From positions 868,001 to 932,000 of the forward strand of contig JADQAV010000009.1 of assembly GCA_019775845.1 (NCBI GenBank): a stretch of 64,000 nucleotides of DNA, written 5' to 3'. Under the pieces are notes generated by a model. It was not told the DNA's origin and made no database searches. It saw nothing but the letters and a program-made list of their open reading frames with translations. A program made the position numbers and the translations under genes. Within the stretch, counting starts at the first letter, position 1, and the number at the start of each line of letters is the position of its first letter. This DNA comes from Myrmaecium sp. VS I D KN 1. Lineage: Eukaryota; Ascomycota; Dothideomycetes; Valsariales; Valsariaceae. Positions 43,101 to 54,701 of this stretch are shown here, piece by piece.

Positions 43101-44119
43101 ATGCCGGAGTGCAGGGCGGCGTTGACGTCGACGCGCGGGTGGGCCAGCAGCACCTCCATGGCCGGCAGGTGGCCCTTCTCGGCCGCGTTGATGTGCGCCA
43201 GCCAGCCGCCGTCCGAGCGGGCCATGGGGTCCGCCCCGCGGCTGAGCAAGAAGGAAATAACATTGGTGTGGCCGTTCTGGGCGGCGAGATGGAGAGCGGT
43301 CCGCCCGCGGTCGGTACGCGCTCTGATGTCCGCGGGAGGCGAGGCGTCCAGGAACGCCTGCACCAACGGCGCGTTGCCGTTCGCCGACGCCCAAAGCAGC
43401 GGCGTGCGGTGGGCCGCGGAGGTGGAGGAGGAGCGGTGCGTGTCGGCCCAGTGGTTGGCGGCGTCGGTGGCTTGGAGGGAAGCGCCGTGGGCGAGGAGGA
43501 GCTGGATGATCTCCGGGTCGATGTCGCGCCGCTCCTGGGCGAGGCAGATGAGCACGGTGCGGTTCTCGCGGTCGCGGGTGGCGAGGCTGGCCTGGTGGGC
43601 CAGGAGCAGGCGCAGGATGTCGAGCCGGCCGGCGAGCGAGGCGATGAAGACGCCGGTGCGGCCGAGCTTGTCGCGCGCGTTCGGGTCCGCGCCGCGGGAC
43701 AGCAGCAGCCGGACGACGTCGGCGTGCTTGCCCTCCACGGCGCGGACCAGGGCGGAGACCTCGACGCGGCCGGCGTTGGCGTTGGCGATGGTCCGTTCAT
43801 TGTTGGCCGTGCTGGTCGTGGCCCGGCCCAGCGACTCGTTGCTGCCACCCGTGCCGGTGCGGAGGCGGGCGCCGGTGCTCGCCAGCGGCACGTTCACCTC
43901 GGCGCCGCGATCCAGGAGCAGGCGGCACAGCTGCACGTCGCCTTTGGCCGCGACGCGCTGGAGGGCGTGGCGGAGGGCGTACCGGTCGCTGGAGACGCCG
44001 TTGCGGCTCTCGGAGAGCAGCTCGGTGATGCGAGCGCCATTGGCCGTTGTCGCGGCGGCAAGGAGAGCGCGGCGGAAAGGAGGGTCGGGGACGCCTTCGC
44101 TGTGGATGGAAGAAGCCAT
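40107..44119 (-). CDS. Giant ankyrin-repeat protein with CorA-like magnesium-channel domain
   Basis: The product has 1317 aa from two exons, 44119-41758 and 41698-40107 (59-nt intron). The N-terminal half holds about ten ankyrin repeats between residues 15 and 440, e.g. GDVQLCRLLLDRGAEVN, ADVVRLLLSRGADPNARDKLGRT, TALHLAAQNGHTNVISFLL and TALHIGAHFGHAAIVKAII. A middle region (about 500-790) with WIHIPANNTAWMEALLGKY and VFMVDQLWIYVIG is the start of the CorA-like fold. Two terminal membrane helices follow: AFTIVTIVFLPMSFIAAFFAI (about 1058) and YLFGIGLAISIPLVALAFSI. The GMN selectivity motif of true CorA is absent, as I expect for this fungal subfamily. A long basic and acidic tail ends with the His-rich HDGHSHGHSGHIHWRG. 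Start: the first in-frame ATG. Confidence 0.87.
41101..41165 (-). repeat. GC-rich coding minisatellite in the CorA region
   Basis: The plus strand is built from CCCG/CCCGGC and GATCCG words. Read on the coding strand it gives an Arg/Ala/Gly/Asp repeat (GRADRTDRAGRAGRA) inserted in the long helix before the membrane segments. Confidence 0.7.
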
Positions 44120-45497
44120 GAGAGAAGAGAGAAGAGGAGAGGGAGGAGAGAGGATGAGATGAGTTGAAGAGAAGAGAAAGCCAGAGCAGCAACGAGCAAC
44201 GAACAATTCACGCCGCAACCATGACCTCCTCAAGCCATGACCACTGCTGTGCGACGGTCGGAAGATGATAGTAGCACCGCGGTGATAAATATCTGTTTCA
44301 GTGTATCGCAAGGAGGTTACAGTACATAAGCAACGACGCCTTCAGCTGCTTGTCAGCATTATCCGTCGTACGAACCGGGATCTGGGGCGGTTCGAGCTGA
44401 AAAGTGCGGGGGCGAGATGACCGACGGTCATGTAAGTCCGTAACGTAACATTCGTCTGAGTACTGGTGGTATGTAGTGTCTTTTGTACGGTATCGGGATG
44501 GCAGGCGGAGGTAGTAGGGAGGTTGTTTGCTGACCGCAGTGTATAAGGTAGTATGTACGTGTTGGGCACCGACCCGGCATGCAGAGAGCTCTTGTACACA
44601 AGAGTATTTTAACAGCATTTTCGAAAACCTCGCACGGTCACTCGCCTGATCAACGAGATCCCTGCTGCTTTTCTGCATTTTGGCCCCCACCCACAGCCGC
44701 GGGGCTCAGGCCTACTGTTCCTCGAGCATCACCGCTTGACATGATGAGCCATCCTCCCATGTGAGTTGGTGAGGTAAGCATCTGTATGCCTGTATGTCTC
44801 CGTACCGGGTTGGTGACTTTCGTTGCGTGTATTTTCTAGCCTGCATGGACGTTCTCGCCCACGATTGTGAAGCTAGCTACCTGAATAGAGAAAGGAACCG
44901 TGGTGATTTTCCAGCAGCCTTGTCGTTCTATCCTCACTCCACACACTCCAATTCTCTCTTCCATCCGTAGCTCATTGCCTCTCTGAACAGATCGCTTTCA
45001 AGAGGTGAAGAAGCAGTCGTCTCCTTTCTTGTCTCCCAGAGCCTCATGCTCCACGAGTTGATACGTCTATCGATATTCATGTGGGAGGAAGAAAACAAGC
45101 AGCCGAAATTAGGCATGAAGCAAATCTTGTCGTGTCCATCACTTTGCCTCGCCCGTAGGCTTGAGCCTAGTATTGCTTCTGTGACCCAAATTCCACTCCA
45201 GGCGGTAACGTCCTCTGCCCGCAGTCCTCGCCCTGCTATCAGTGCCACTATGCCAGCCTAGCCGCCAAAAGCCCGGTACAGCTTCTGTGACGTTGGGGCC
45301 GATAGTCGTGGCGGAAAGCGGAAAGAGGCTGCTTCATAAACTTCCGGAAAGCCGTGTGAAATGCGGCAGTTGAAGCACCGTGCATAGGTAAGCTGTGAAC
45401 AGGTCGTAAACGCTAGCTCGACAGCGCCTCCGGTGTTACCAGGCATCTAAGCCCTCAGTAAGCCGTATCCCATTGATGAGTGATGCCATAGGCTCGA
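44120..45497. other. Intergenic ankyrin-CorA / Zn2Cys6 regulator
   Basis: This 1.38-kb gap holds the ankyrin-CorA promoter (a purine-rich stretch at 44120-44160, C/T on the coding strand) and the end of the regulator gene. Frames at 44298-44690 and 44934-45248 show no recognisable protein. Confidence 0.5.
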
Positions 45498-48143
45498 TCA
45501 AGTCACGGACAGGGACCCCGCGTCCTCTTCTGCCAGTCCGTCCACAGGTCTGTTCGCAGAATAGCCGGCTCCAACGACCGTCCCCGGACGGCCGGTCGTC
45601 ACAGCGGCCGGAGTGCCAAACTCGTCAACTCCTGGCACTAACGATCCAGCCGCAGCGCTCCAGCCCCCGACCAGGTCAGGAACGCCAGGCAACCCCACTC
45701 CGGCGCCCACGTCCGCGTTCGGCGATCCATCCAGGGTGAACCCGCCACTGCCGCCCCCAGCCATGCCGCTAAGGAGCGTGCTTCCCGCCCGCTCCGGTTG
45801 CCACGGCTCGAGTCCCTCAGCCCACCGCCGAAGGGCCTCATCGATGTCGAGCACCGAGTACTGGAGATCATAAAACTGTGGCGGCAACGACGTGAGCGCC
45901 GTCGGGACACGATGTTCCGAGACCGCCGTGCGGAGAATCTTCTCCAGTCGCCACGCGAGCCGCCAGCGAGGCCCGCACACGCGAAGCGCGCGCAAGAGCG
46001 TGTCGGTGTTGGGGGGCGGAGTTGGGCGAGCGAGATGTTTGGCATGCACGACGTAAAAACGGGCGGCGGTGTAGATGGAGTAAACGAGATTGGGAGAAGC
46101 GTTGATGAGATCCGAGTCGTCCACCTGCTGGACGATGGACGTCATGTCATCACATGCTTCGATGCATCGGCGGATAGCGTGGAACCATGGCTCGTGGATG
46201 TCCTCGAGCCCGGCGGGCGGGAAGGCAAGGCGTTGGTAGAGGGATATGGTTGCCCTATTTGTGATAGTCAGCAACGTACGAAAGGGCTGATGTAAGCAGT
46301 AGACGGCTGCCCTTACGCATTGATGGCACAATGAGACATCACCACATTTGGATCGTACGGCGGCCGCTCCTCGGGGTCCAGACGAAACACTGCGGCCGTG
46401 AAGTCGGCTCGCCATTGAATCAGTCGCTCATCGACATCTTGGCAATCTGTCTGCCACCTGATGCTATCCGTAGGCGACCTTCTGTCGAAAGACTTTTGTA
46501 AAAAGCGGTGCACGTGCCAAAGCTCGTTGGTGATCAGAAGGATGTAGAGAGAAAAGGCGGAGGAGAACTCGAACTCGCCGAAGGACCAGATGTTGATGAT
46601 GGCTTCAGGAAATGCCCACACCGAGTCTGAGCACGGCAAGCAAGCGGCGGGCTCTGGCTGGGAAAGGTTCAGGTTCCAGGCAACACCCATAGTGGTGATA
46701 GAATCCAAGACCTCAGTCATCCAGTAAGCCCGAATCCGCTCTTCACGGTCGACGAGAGTGAATGGGAGGGGAAGCATCCTCGGAGGGACAGTCGAGACCT
46801 TGTTGTAGTTGTCTCCCTGGTTCGCTACCAAGTCTCGTAACCCAAGTTGCATGCTCATGCTGGAGAAGGTCAGAAGACAGGATGAGAAGAATGGGAGAAT
46901 GAAGGAGATGACAAAGAGGAACATGGAAAAAATAAGGGGTTGTCTTCGATTGGGAACGAACGGTACCCCATTCACTAAGGCCGTACGATTGCACTCACCG
47001 TTTACACAGAGCCACCATGTTCCAGCACTCCGTGAAGTTGCCCGCGCCATAGTCAGACACGGTCAGGATGAGGGCTGCCTGCAGAGACTGCAACGACAGT
47101 TGGCTCAAGGCATCCATCCTGATCTGTTTCTTCAGATTCATTGACCATCGTTCCCGCTGCTCGGCCGAGAGGGCATCGGTGACGGGCCAGTGGGGGATGG
47201 TGATAGCGGCGATGGCCTTGTAGGTGATGAACTGAGGCGTGCTTTTGAGGTTGAGGGAGGTCTGCAGAACCTCCAGGAAGGAAGGCTGGTGCAGGATCGG
47301 GAACCAGGCATGGTAGCATTCGAACCAGCGGTTGGTGAGCTCCGTGAGGACGAGAGGATCCAAGGGATCGAAGGCATCCGGGGAGCAGGACAGGGCGTGG
47401 TCCGAGGTTGGAGCGTTGGCGTAGGCGTGGGGGTGGCGGTGGCGGGGTGGTGCGGGAGCGGGCACGGGAACGGGAACGGTAACGGGAGATGCCGAGAGTG
47501 AGACCTGCGCCTCCTCGGACGGGGCGGACGAGCTACCGGTATCCAACCGGGACGGGCCTGTACAGGTCATTCGGTCGTAAGATGGCCGAGTCTTGACGGC
47601 AAGTGGGGTTCAGGGGATGGGAACATCGGCAACACGGACCTGTTGTCTGGGACGACTTGAACTCGCGGAATTCCTGCTCGAGTGCGGCTAAGGAGAGAGA
47701 GGTTGTGAGCGGATGCAATTCCGGATGATGGGGCCCCACGCTCTATCCCAGAGACTGAACTGACCTAGCCGCCTCTCCAACTCGGAGACGTAGCCAGCAC
47801 GCAGGCCGGGCTTCTTCTTGACTCGAACTGCGTCCCTCATCCGCTGGTCAGTCATGCGCAGGCCAGACGACGGCGTCGAGGGACTTACCGTACTCGCAGT
47901 CGATCCCGTTTCTCCGGCAGTAGCCGCATTGAGGTGTCTTGCGGTCACAGCGCACCTTGCGCTGCCGACAGAGCAGGCAACTAAAGGGGAGAGCCCGAGA
48001 GGGCGGGTTGAGTTAGCGGCCAAGATTCGACGAAAGATGTGCATAGCTAGCAGCTATGTGCGTGCCTCCGTCCCGAAGTTGGACGTGGAGATCTCCGCCC
48101 TCCCGACTTACACGGTCTTGCTGAGGCCGGTTGGATCAGACAT
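45498..48143 (-). CDS. Zn2Cys6 transcription factor with fungal-specific regulatory domain
   Basis: Seven exons read 48143-48112, 47980-47889, 47827-47765, 47687-47640, 47557-46999, 46859-46317 and 46254-45498, giving 697 aa. The binuclear zinc cluster is perfect: C12, C15, C22, C29, C32 and C39 in CLLCRQRKVRCDRKTPQC. It is followed by a basic linker KKKPGLRAGYVSELERRL leading into a short coiled coil (ALEQEFREFK). The middle homology region starts with LTELTNRWFECYHAWFPILHQPSF and continues through MSMQLGLRDL and REERIRAYWMTEVLDS, the usual fungal_trans order. The tail is Gly/Pro-rich. Target genes are unknown. It is head-to-head with the flavin monooxygenase across 1.6 kb. Confidence 0.9.
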
Positions 48144-49780
48144 GGCGCCGGCGGACGAGGCAAGCCAAGAAGAAGGGAAAGGAGGTGGTGGTGGTGATGG
48201 TTACCGACCGGGAGAGGCGGATGGAGGTGAGATGGCCCGAAGTATCAGGACCACCAAGACGGAGGAGATTACTAAGTCATTGGCTGGCAGCATCCCATCA
48301 TGCCACTGCACTGCGACGGAGGGATGGAGAAAGAAGGTTGATGGGCTGACTGTTGTGAGGCGAGAGGATTGGCGGGGGAAAGCTGCATAAGCGAATCCTT
48401 CAGGTTCCAGGTGAAAATGATCATCGGACTCTGCGGACCCTTTCGAAGTGTGCGTCCTCCAGGTTGCGCGGAATACCTAAAAAGGTAAGCCATGCCTCAT
48501 TCTTCAGAAGCCGCTCACTATACTTATTGCTTACTAATATGTATACCTAGATGATATCAAGTTCCTCTTTGCTGTAAACATTCGAATTACTATACAGCAT
48601 GTTATCTCAATTTGCAGTACTTACAGAGATGTACATTACAGCCTGTATTTGAGCGACAGTACATACGGTACACAAGCTCGACGTTATTGATCGGCTCAAC
48701 CCCAGCTTTTGCGGATAAAGCGGGGCGGGACATTAGGTCCCCCGCTCTTCTTCTTCATTCGGGCCATGTCAGTCCGACTTCAGCCTTTCCGAGCCAACGT
48801 CAAGTCGTCGTGGATACTAAACAACGAGCAGCAATTGCAAGCGGTCACATTACTTAGCCTTTCTGCAAAGAAATACCAGCAGCACAGCCCTGGGAGTCAT
48901 GCTCATAAGGTACAGTACAGAACATAGGAATCATTCTTTTGAATCCGTAGCATGATCTAATCAAGTAGATCTTACCACGTACGCACTTCCCATCCGAACC
49001 GGGTAGGTATCTGATTACCAGATGCAGTAATCCTACCGCTGATGCACTTCACCTGTCCACGGCATGTACCGAATTGGCAAGGCTGCGATAGGCAGGCCGC
49101 CAACCGACTACACTCGTTAAGTTATAAAGAAGCGTCTACGTCAGCGCTCGCAACACCACAAAAACGTACACCGACACAGCCCGCCTACCTACCTACTTAA
49201 CCCCAATGAAATCCTTCCGGACAGAAGGAAATATGCAGACCAAGAAGCACGATCGAAATTAAAGTAGGAGGGACATGATTCAGCCCCCGATAGCTACTTT
49301 GATTTGAAAATCCAGGAGGGGAAAACTGGAATAACCGAGCGTAAACCTACGAACCCTACCTCCGCTTTCATCCCCATCCCCATCCCCCACCCCACCCCCG
49401 ACTTCCCCGCCTTTTTACACCCCACACTCCGCAATGCACTCCGCACGTGCAGCCCCCTTCCCTACCTAGGCACTCTCCCCCGCAATACATAAATATCCCA
49501 TATCTGCTACTACCTCAAGGCTCACTTCAGCCGCTTTCGCGCCAGCTCGCATATTTCTGAAACTATCATTGTCTCCCTCTCTTGCCTCGTTTCTCTCTCC
49601 CTCTCGTCTTCGTAAACATACGTCCTGATCGCTACCGGACTCGGACAATTCGAGACCACTGCGTTCTACTTCTTCCTTGCATTGCACATTCCAGGACGGT
49701 TTTCTAGTACATCCTCGGTGACACACATCCACACATATATACACACACTCTCCCTTTCTCTAACCCCTTCACATCCCCCC
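48144..49780. other. Divergent intergenic region regulator/monooxygenase
   Basis: No gene is supported in this 1.64 kb between two divergently transcribed genes. Around 48600-48930 the sequence is rich in TACAGTAC-like words. C/T-rich runs cover 49370-49410 and 49570-49610. A short CA/TATATA run at 49732-49748 lies some 35-50 bases before the monooxygenase ATG. Frames in 48131-48390 are charged low-complexity peptides. Confidence 0.5.
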
Positions 49781-51841
49781 ATGTCAGCCAACATGCTCAC
49801 CCAATCACCCCACGACATCCGCCTGCCCACCTTCCGCAAGCTCGTGCCCAAAGTGCACGAGAAGCCCGAGACGCCCAGTAGCATCGCCCAGACCTGGCTG
49901 GAGCGGTTCGCGGACGTGCTGGCCAGCGGGGACGCCGGCCGGCTGACCGCCGTCCTGCACGAGGACAGCTGGTGGCGGGACATGCTCACCGTGACCTGGG
50001 ACCTACGCACCGTCCGGGGCTTGCCGCGGATCATCGAATTCCTCGCCCCTCGCCTGGCCGACGTCGGCTTCGCGAACCTTCGCCTCCAGCAGTCCGGTCG
50101 GTTCGTCCCGAGCGAGGCCCAGCCGATCGACGGCTTGGATTGGATCGAGTCCATGTTCACGTTTGACACCAAGCTCGGCCGCGGCAAGGGCATGCTCCGG
50201 CTCGTCCAGGACAACACGGGCGCCTGGAAGGCCCACATGCTCTACACCGCCTTCCTCGAGCTGGACGGCGCCGAGGCGGTCGGGAAGAACCGCCCGCTGG
50301 GCGGGAAGAACTCGCTCGAGGGTGGGATGAACAAGGGGAACTGGTTCGAGCGGCGGCAGAGGCAGAAGGAGTTCCTGGATTCCGAGCCGACCGTCCTTTT
50401 GATCGGCGCAGGTACGTTGCCCTTCCGTTCATTGCATGTCCGCTGCTTCCATGCGACTGTCGGATCTCCCGTCCGTTTGACTGACCCTCGCAGGTCAATC
50501 CGGGCTCAACCTGGCCGCGAGGCTGCAGACCATGGGCATTCCCTCGCTGGTGGTCGACCGCAACGAGCGCGTGGGTGACAACTGGCGCTCCCGGTACCGG
50601 ACGCTGGTCACGCACGATCCCGTGCACACCTGCCACATGGCGTACCTGCCCTTCCCTCCCAACTGGCCCTTCTTCACGCCCAAGGACAAGCTGGGCGACT
50701 GGTTCGAGGCGTACGCCTCCATCATGGAGCTCAACGTCTGGTGCTCCTCGACCGTCACCTCCGCCTCCTACTCGGACGCCGAGGGCAGATGGACCGTCAC
50801 CGTCCAGCGCGCACCCGGCACCGCCGGGCCCGGCGGCGAGACGCGCACCTTCCACCCCCGCCACGTCGTCCTGTGCACCGGACACTCGGGCGAGCCCAAG
50901 ATCCCCACCTTCCCCGGGCAGGAGAGCTTCAAGGGCACCGTCTACCACGGCTCGCGGCACAAGGACGCCACCTCGCTGGGCCAGGACCTCACGGGGAAGA
51001 AGGTGCTCGTCGTCGGCACGGGCAACTCGGGCCACGACATCGCGCAGAACTACCACGACGCGGGCGCGGCGGTGACGATGCTGCAGCGGAGCGGCACCTG
51101 CGTCGTCTCGGCCGAGGTCGCCTTCCGGATCATGCACCGGGGCCTGTACGACGAGTCGGGCGTGCCGACCGAGGACGCCGACGTCGTCAGCCAGTCCCTC
51201 CCCCACGCCGTCCAGTTCGTCCTCAACCAGGGCCTCACCCGGACCATCGCCGAGCAGGCGGAGGAGAAGCGGATGCTCGAGGGCCTCCGCCGGGCCGGCT
51301 TCGCCCTCGACTTCGGCCACGACGGCAGCGGCATGTACCGCAAGTACGTCACCCGCGGCGGCGGCTACTACATCGACGTCGGCTGCAGCAAGCTCATCGG
51401 CGAGGGCAAGATCAAGGTCGTCCGGTCGGAGAGTGGAATCGAGGGCTTCACCGAGGACGGCGTGAAGCTGAAGGACAACGGCGCCGTCGTCCCGGCCGAC
51501 ATCGTCGTCCTCGCCACCGGCTACGACAACATGAAGACGAGCGCCGAGAAGATCCTAGGCCCGGAGGTCGGCCGGAGGGTCGGCGATGTGTGGGATCTTG
51601 ATGAGGAGGGCGAGCTCCGAGGGGTAAGTGATAAGTAAAACACGACAGGACATCCAGCACAAATGACTGATGCAATCTTCCGCTCCAGATCTGGCGGCCG
51701 TCCGGCATGCCCGGCATGTGGTTCATGGGCGGGAACCTGATGTTCACGCGGATTTACTCGCGCGCCCTGGCCCTGCAGATCAAGGCCATCGAGTCGGGCC
51801 TGTATAAGCAGAACGAGAAAGGCGAGCCCGTCCGCACGTGA
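49781..51841 (+). CDS. Flavin-containing monooxygenase (YUCCA/FMO-like) with NTF2-like N-terminus
   Basis: A predicted NADPH- and FAD-dependent oxygenase; the substrate is unknown. Exons are 49781-50411, 50494-51623 and 51689-51841, giving 637 aa. Residues about 35-180 resemble a SnoaL/NTF2-like fold (AQTWLERFADVLASGDAGRL, LHEDSWWRDML, GMLRLVQDNTGAWKAHMLYT). The FAD site GAGQSG is at 209-214 and ends in VVDRNERVGDNWRSRY. The FMO-identifying motif FKGTVYHGSRH is near 355. The NADPH site GTGNSG is near 385, and ATGYDN near the C-terminus is the second signature of the class. Fungal proteins with this layout are annotated as FMO or indole-pyruvate-monooxygenase-like. Third codon positions are almost all G or C. 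The divergent regulator is a candidate controller. Confidence 0.88.
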
Positions 51842-52100
51842 GTTCCGAGCCCAGCGAGGCGAGGCGGTTAGGAAGAGGCGTTGCAATAGTCGGAGGAGAT
51901 TTCCATCGCATAGGGGATATCTCCGGAGGGAATGCGCGCCAGGTAACAGATAGATACGATCACCAATCCAATTGTGCGTTGAGGGAAAGGGATGAAGGGG
52001 GTATATAGACTGAATCATTGTACTGCGCTCGCAGGGATGTCCAAGTTGCAGCACCGAGGAGATAGGGGCATCCAATCAAGCTCTTCTTCCAAGTCCCATC

Positions 52101-54111
52101 TCAGCATTGCTCGCCGCTGGCATCCCCTTGATCGTCCCCATCCCGCCATCTTCGTCCTTTCCACCATTTGAGTTTTAGCCACTCCCCTAACGGCGGCGGC
52201 TGGTTGTCGCCCGAACCCAGCATGATGCGCTGTCTTTGCTTCGAAGATGGCTGAGCGTGTCGCGGGGGCGAGGAATCCGTCTCCTCGGCTTCCGAACCAC
52301 CCGCACCCCCCTCTCCACGACGGGGTATCATCCTTCCCTTCCCTTTCCGTCTATCCTGTGAGCTGAACACCGACGCTGCCGCTCCGTATCCACCCCACCA
52401 AGTCGCCTGAGTTTGCGATGGGGGCGCTGCGAGGGTCCGACGCCGCGTCGGAGCCGGGAAGTCAGTGCCGCATGTGCTCCTCCGCCAACTCTTTCGTGAG
52501 CTCATCGGGCTACGAGTGGAATCGCTGAGGCCAACGTCCCGGTCGTTGAGCTCATCCCACAATTCATCTGCCTCTTGTGCGACCGTCATTCGCCGTGTGG
52601 GCAAGAGCCGTGATGAGGCAAGATCGCTCTTTGGAGCCGTCTCGCTGCGCGAGAGGAGAGGCGTTACCTCATCCGCACCAGCTTCGAAGGTCCGTCCCCG
52701 TTTCGTTCTTCTCGCCTTTCGTCCCGGAAATGCGTGCTCCGGAGCGAGTTCGCTCTCCAAAGTCTCTGCAAGGAGAGGCTCTGCAGTGCCATCATGTTCC
52801 TCACTCAGAATCCCTCCTGCCCGTGTTCGACCCTCATCGTGGCCTGAGTCCGCATTGCCCTTCATGATCCCCAGTCCCGGTCCCAGGGCGGTTTGAGGCG
52901 GCGGAACCCGGTGACGTGCATCGCGCCCCTCGTTGCTCCCTGGAACTGCTATGGCCGTCGCAGTCGCCGTATCAATGGTGTTCGGGCTCTCGTCAAGGCG
53001 CCATGACAAAGCGAGGACGCCCGAAAGGAGGATGACCGTTCCAAGTGCAATCAAGAGGGCGTCGAGGAGAGGTAATCGAGAGGACTGGTCGAAATAGATG
53101 AGGCCGTCCAGGATTGCAATGATGTTGTATACGCAAAAGACGAACGGGTATAGAACGGAGGTCGAGCAGAGCTTCAGACCGCGGTGGAGGTAATATAGTT
53201 GGCTCAGGGCGAGTGAAACAAGCCCCAATAGAATCATCCAAGACTGCCAACGATTGAACTCGTTATGACGGTCGACTATCGTGCGCACGATGAGTTCGAC
53301 AGCGGACTTCGCGACTAAGAGGCTGTGCGCGGAAAGAATACCAGAAACACATCCAAAGAGCATACCACGCGCAAGCCGAACACGAGCGGTTGCGCGCCGA
53401 CATACCCGCTTGACGAGCCAAGCCAGTAAGATAACGACGAGGGCTACGAAGAAAGTGCTGAAGAGCCAAAACAGGAATTGATGTCTTCCGAGGAGTGATA
53501 GTAGTTGATCCAAATTATGGGAGGGTTCTGTTACCGAGCCGAATGTACCGATGAGGACGGCCCCGACTGCAACAAGGTTCGTTCCGGCCAGCGAGTAGCG
53601 AGTGAAAGGTTCTCCAAGAATTATTGACGCACATATCGAGTTGAAAACGAGGCCCGACTGAGTTTGGTCAGCCTTCGCCCTCGGGAAAATGGCGTACAAA
53701 CTTACCGCTTGCAGTGTTGAGAGCACCGGCAGTGGCAGGGTTGTGATTTGGATCGTGCTCCCTACCAGGTTCGCGACGATGAACATGAGCATACCAAGCT
53801 ACACAAGTGTTAACCAGAGGGCGACCATTGCCGAAAGGTGACGCTGTGTGGATTACCTGCCATCGTCGTCTTCGGTAGGCTGGCCTGCGCTTATGACATT
53901 CCTCTTTCTTCTCTTCCAATATGTGGGACTTCCGTTGCAGTGTTAAGCCGATGCTCTGGACGCTTGTTGAGACAAGGCCGACCAGGACCCCCAGCTGGTA
54001 TACGCATTCTAGTTAGCACACCTCCTTTTCCGAAGGATGTCCTTCCCTGCGCGCCAGGTGCAGTGAAGCTAAACTCACAGCAACGCTTGCGCCAGCAGAG
54101 AGCTCGACCAT
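52101..54111 (-). CDS. NIPA-like (DUF803) magnesium transporter
   Basis: A polytopic membrane protein of the NIPA family, proposed to move Mg2+. Exons are 54111-54079, 53994-53857, 53798-53706 and 53657-52101, giving 606 aa. About nine helices lie in the first 300 residues: VLVGLVSTSVQSIGLTLQRKS, MLMFIVANLVGSTIQITTLP, SICASIILGEPFTRYSLAG, LFWLFSTFFVALVVILLAWL, RGMLFGCVSGILSAHSLLVA and LLIALGTVILLSGVLAL. The PVLSTLQASGLVFNSICASIILGE core is typical. A charged tail of roughly 290 residues with many Ser and Arg follows. The third intron is only 48 nt and has no stop in frame, so retention would add 16 residues inside a helix. It diverges from VMA4. Confidence 0.87.
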
Positions 54112-54701
54112 GATGAAAAGGAGAGCAGAGGAAAGGTCGCTCCTGCTCTAAGATTTGGGCGCTACCGACGGGGTCCTCGCATGGTGCAGTGATACGTAGA
54201 ATCAGACGCTTCGAGTGTTATCGCATCCAGCACAATCTAGGCTCTTAGATCTGGTGAACCCCGGACGGCAAGTGTAGTCTCAGGAAGCGGAGGCGAATCG
54301 AAGGTGGAAAGTGACAGCGGAGAGTCGGTGGAGCAGGTATAGAGTGAGAAGCAGCGACAGAGAGTCTTAGGGTATCGGTGGAGAAAGGACGTCGTTTAGG
54401 GTCAAGTCAACTGTCGTTGATGGCCAGAGAGTCTTTCGAGCTGTTGCTGAGGTGTGGTTGAGGTCGGAGCGCGCGACGAGGTCACGCAGGTAGGCACTGT
54501 AACCTTAGATTCCGGGCATCCAACCTCCGAGCGGCGGCGCCTCGGACGCCCAACCGTCATCAGCTCTGGAGCTCTGGGCAACGTCAACGTCAACCTCAAA
54601 CCAAACACGGACTCCTCCTCTGTCGCACGCCCAGTTCAATATCGCAATAACTGCCAACAGACAATCGCTTGAACAAATTCAACGTAGCTCACTCGGTGAA
54701 G
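54112..54701. other. Divergent promoter region NIPA-like/VMA4
   Basis: This 590-bp gap separates head-to-head genes. No open frame, repeat or clear promoter element was recognised. Confidence 0.5.

Noticed and set aside
40179-44167. Long plus-strand open frames (530, 467 and 450 codons) over the ankyrin-CorA gene
   Set aside because: They lie antisense to a well-supported gene. High GC3 on the coding strand removes stops from the opposite strand; the peptides are Val/Gly/Ala/Arg-rich with no family character.
48960-49080. Possible dispersed 5S rRNA gene near CTTCCCATCCGAACC
   Set aside because: The surrounding sequence lacks the other conserved 5S blocks, such as the internal GGTGGGTGACCA-type region.
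50157-51320. Minus-strand 387-codon open frame over the flavin monooxygenase
   Set aside because: It is an antisense shadow of a GC3-rich gene; it overlaps the FAD and NADPH motifs of the real protein and has no domain of its own.
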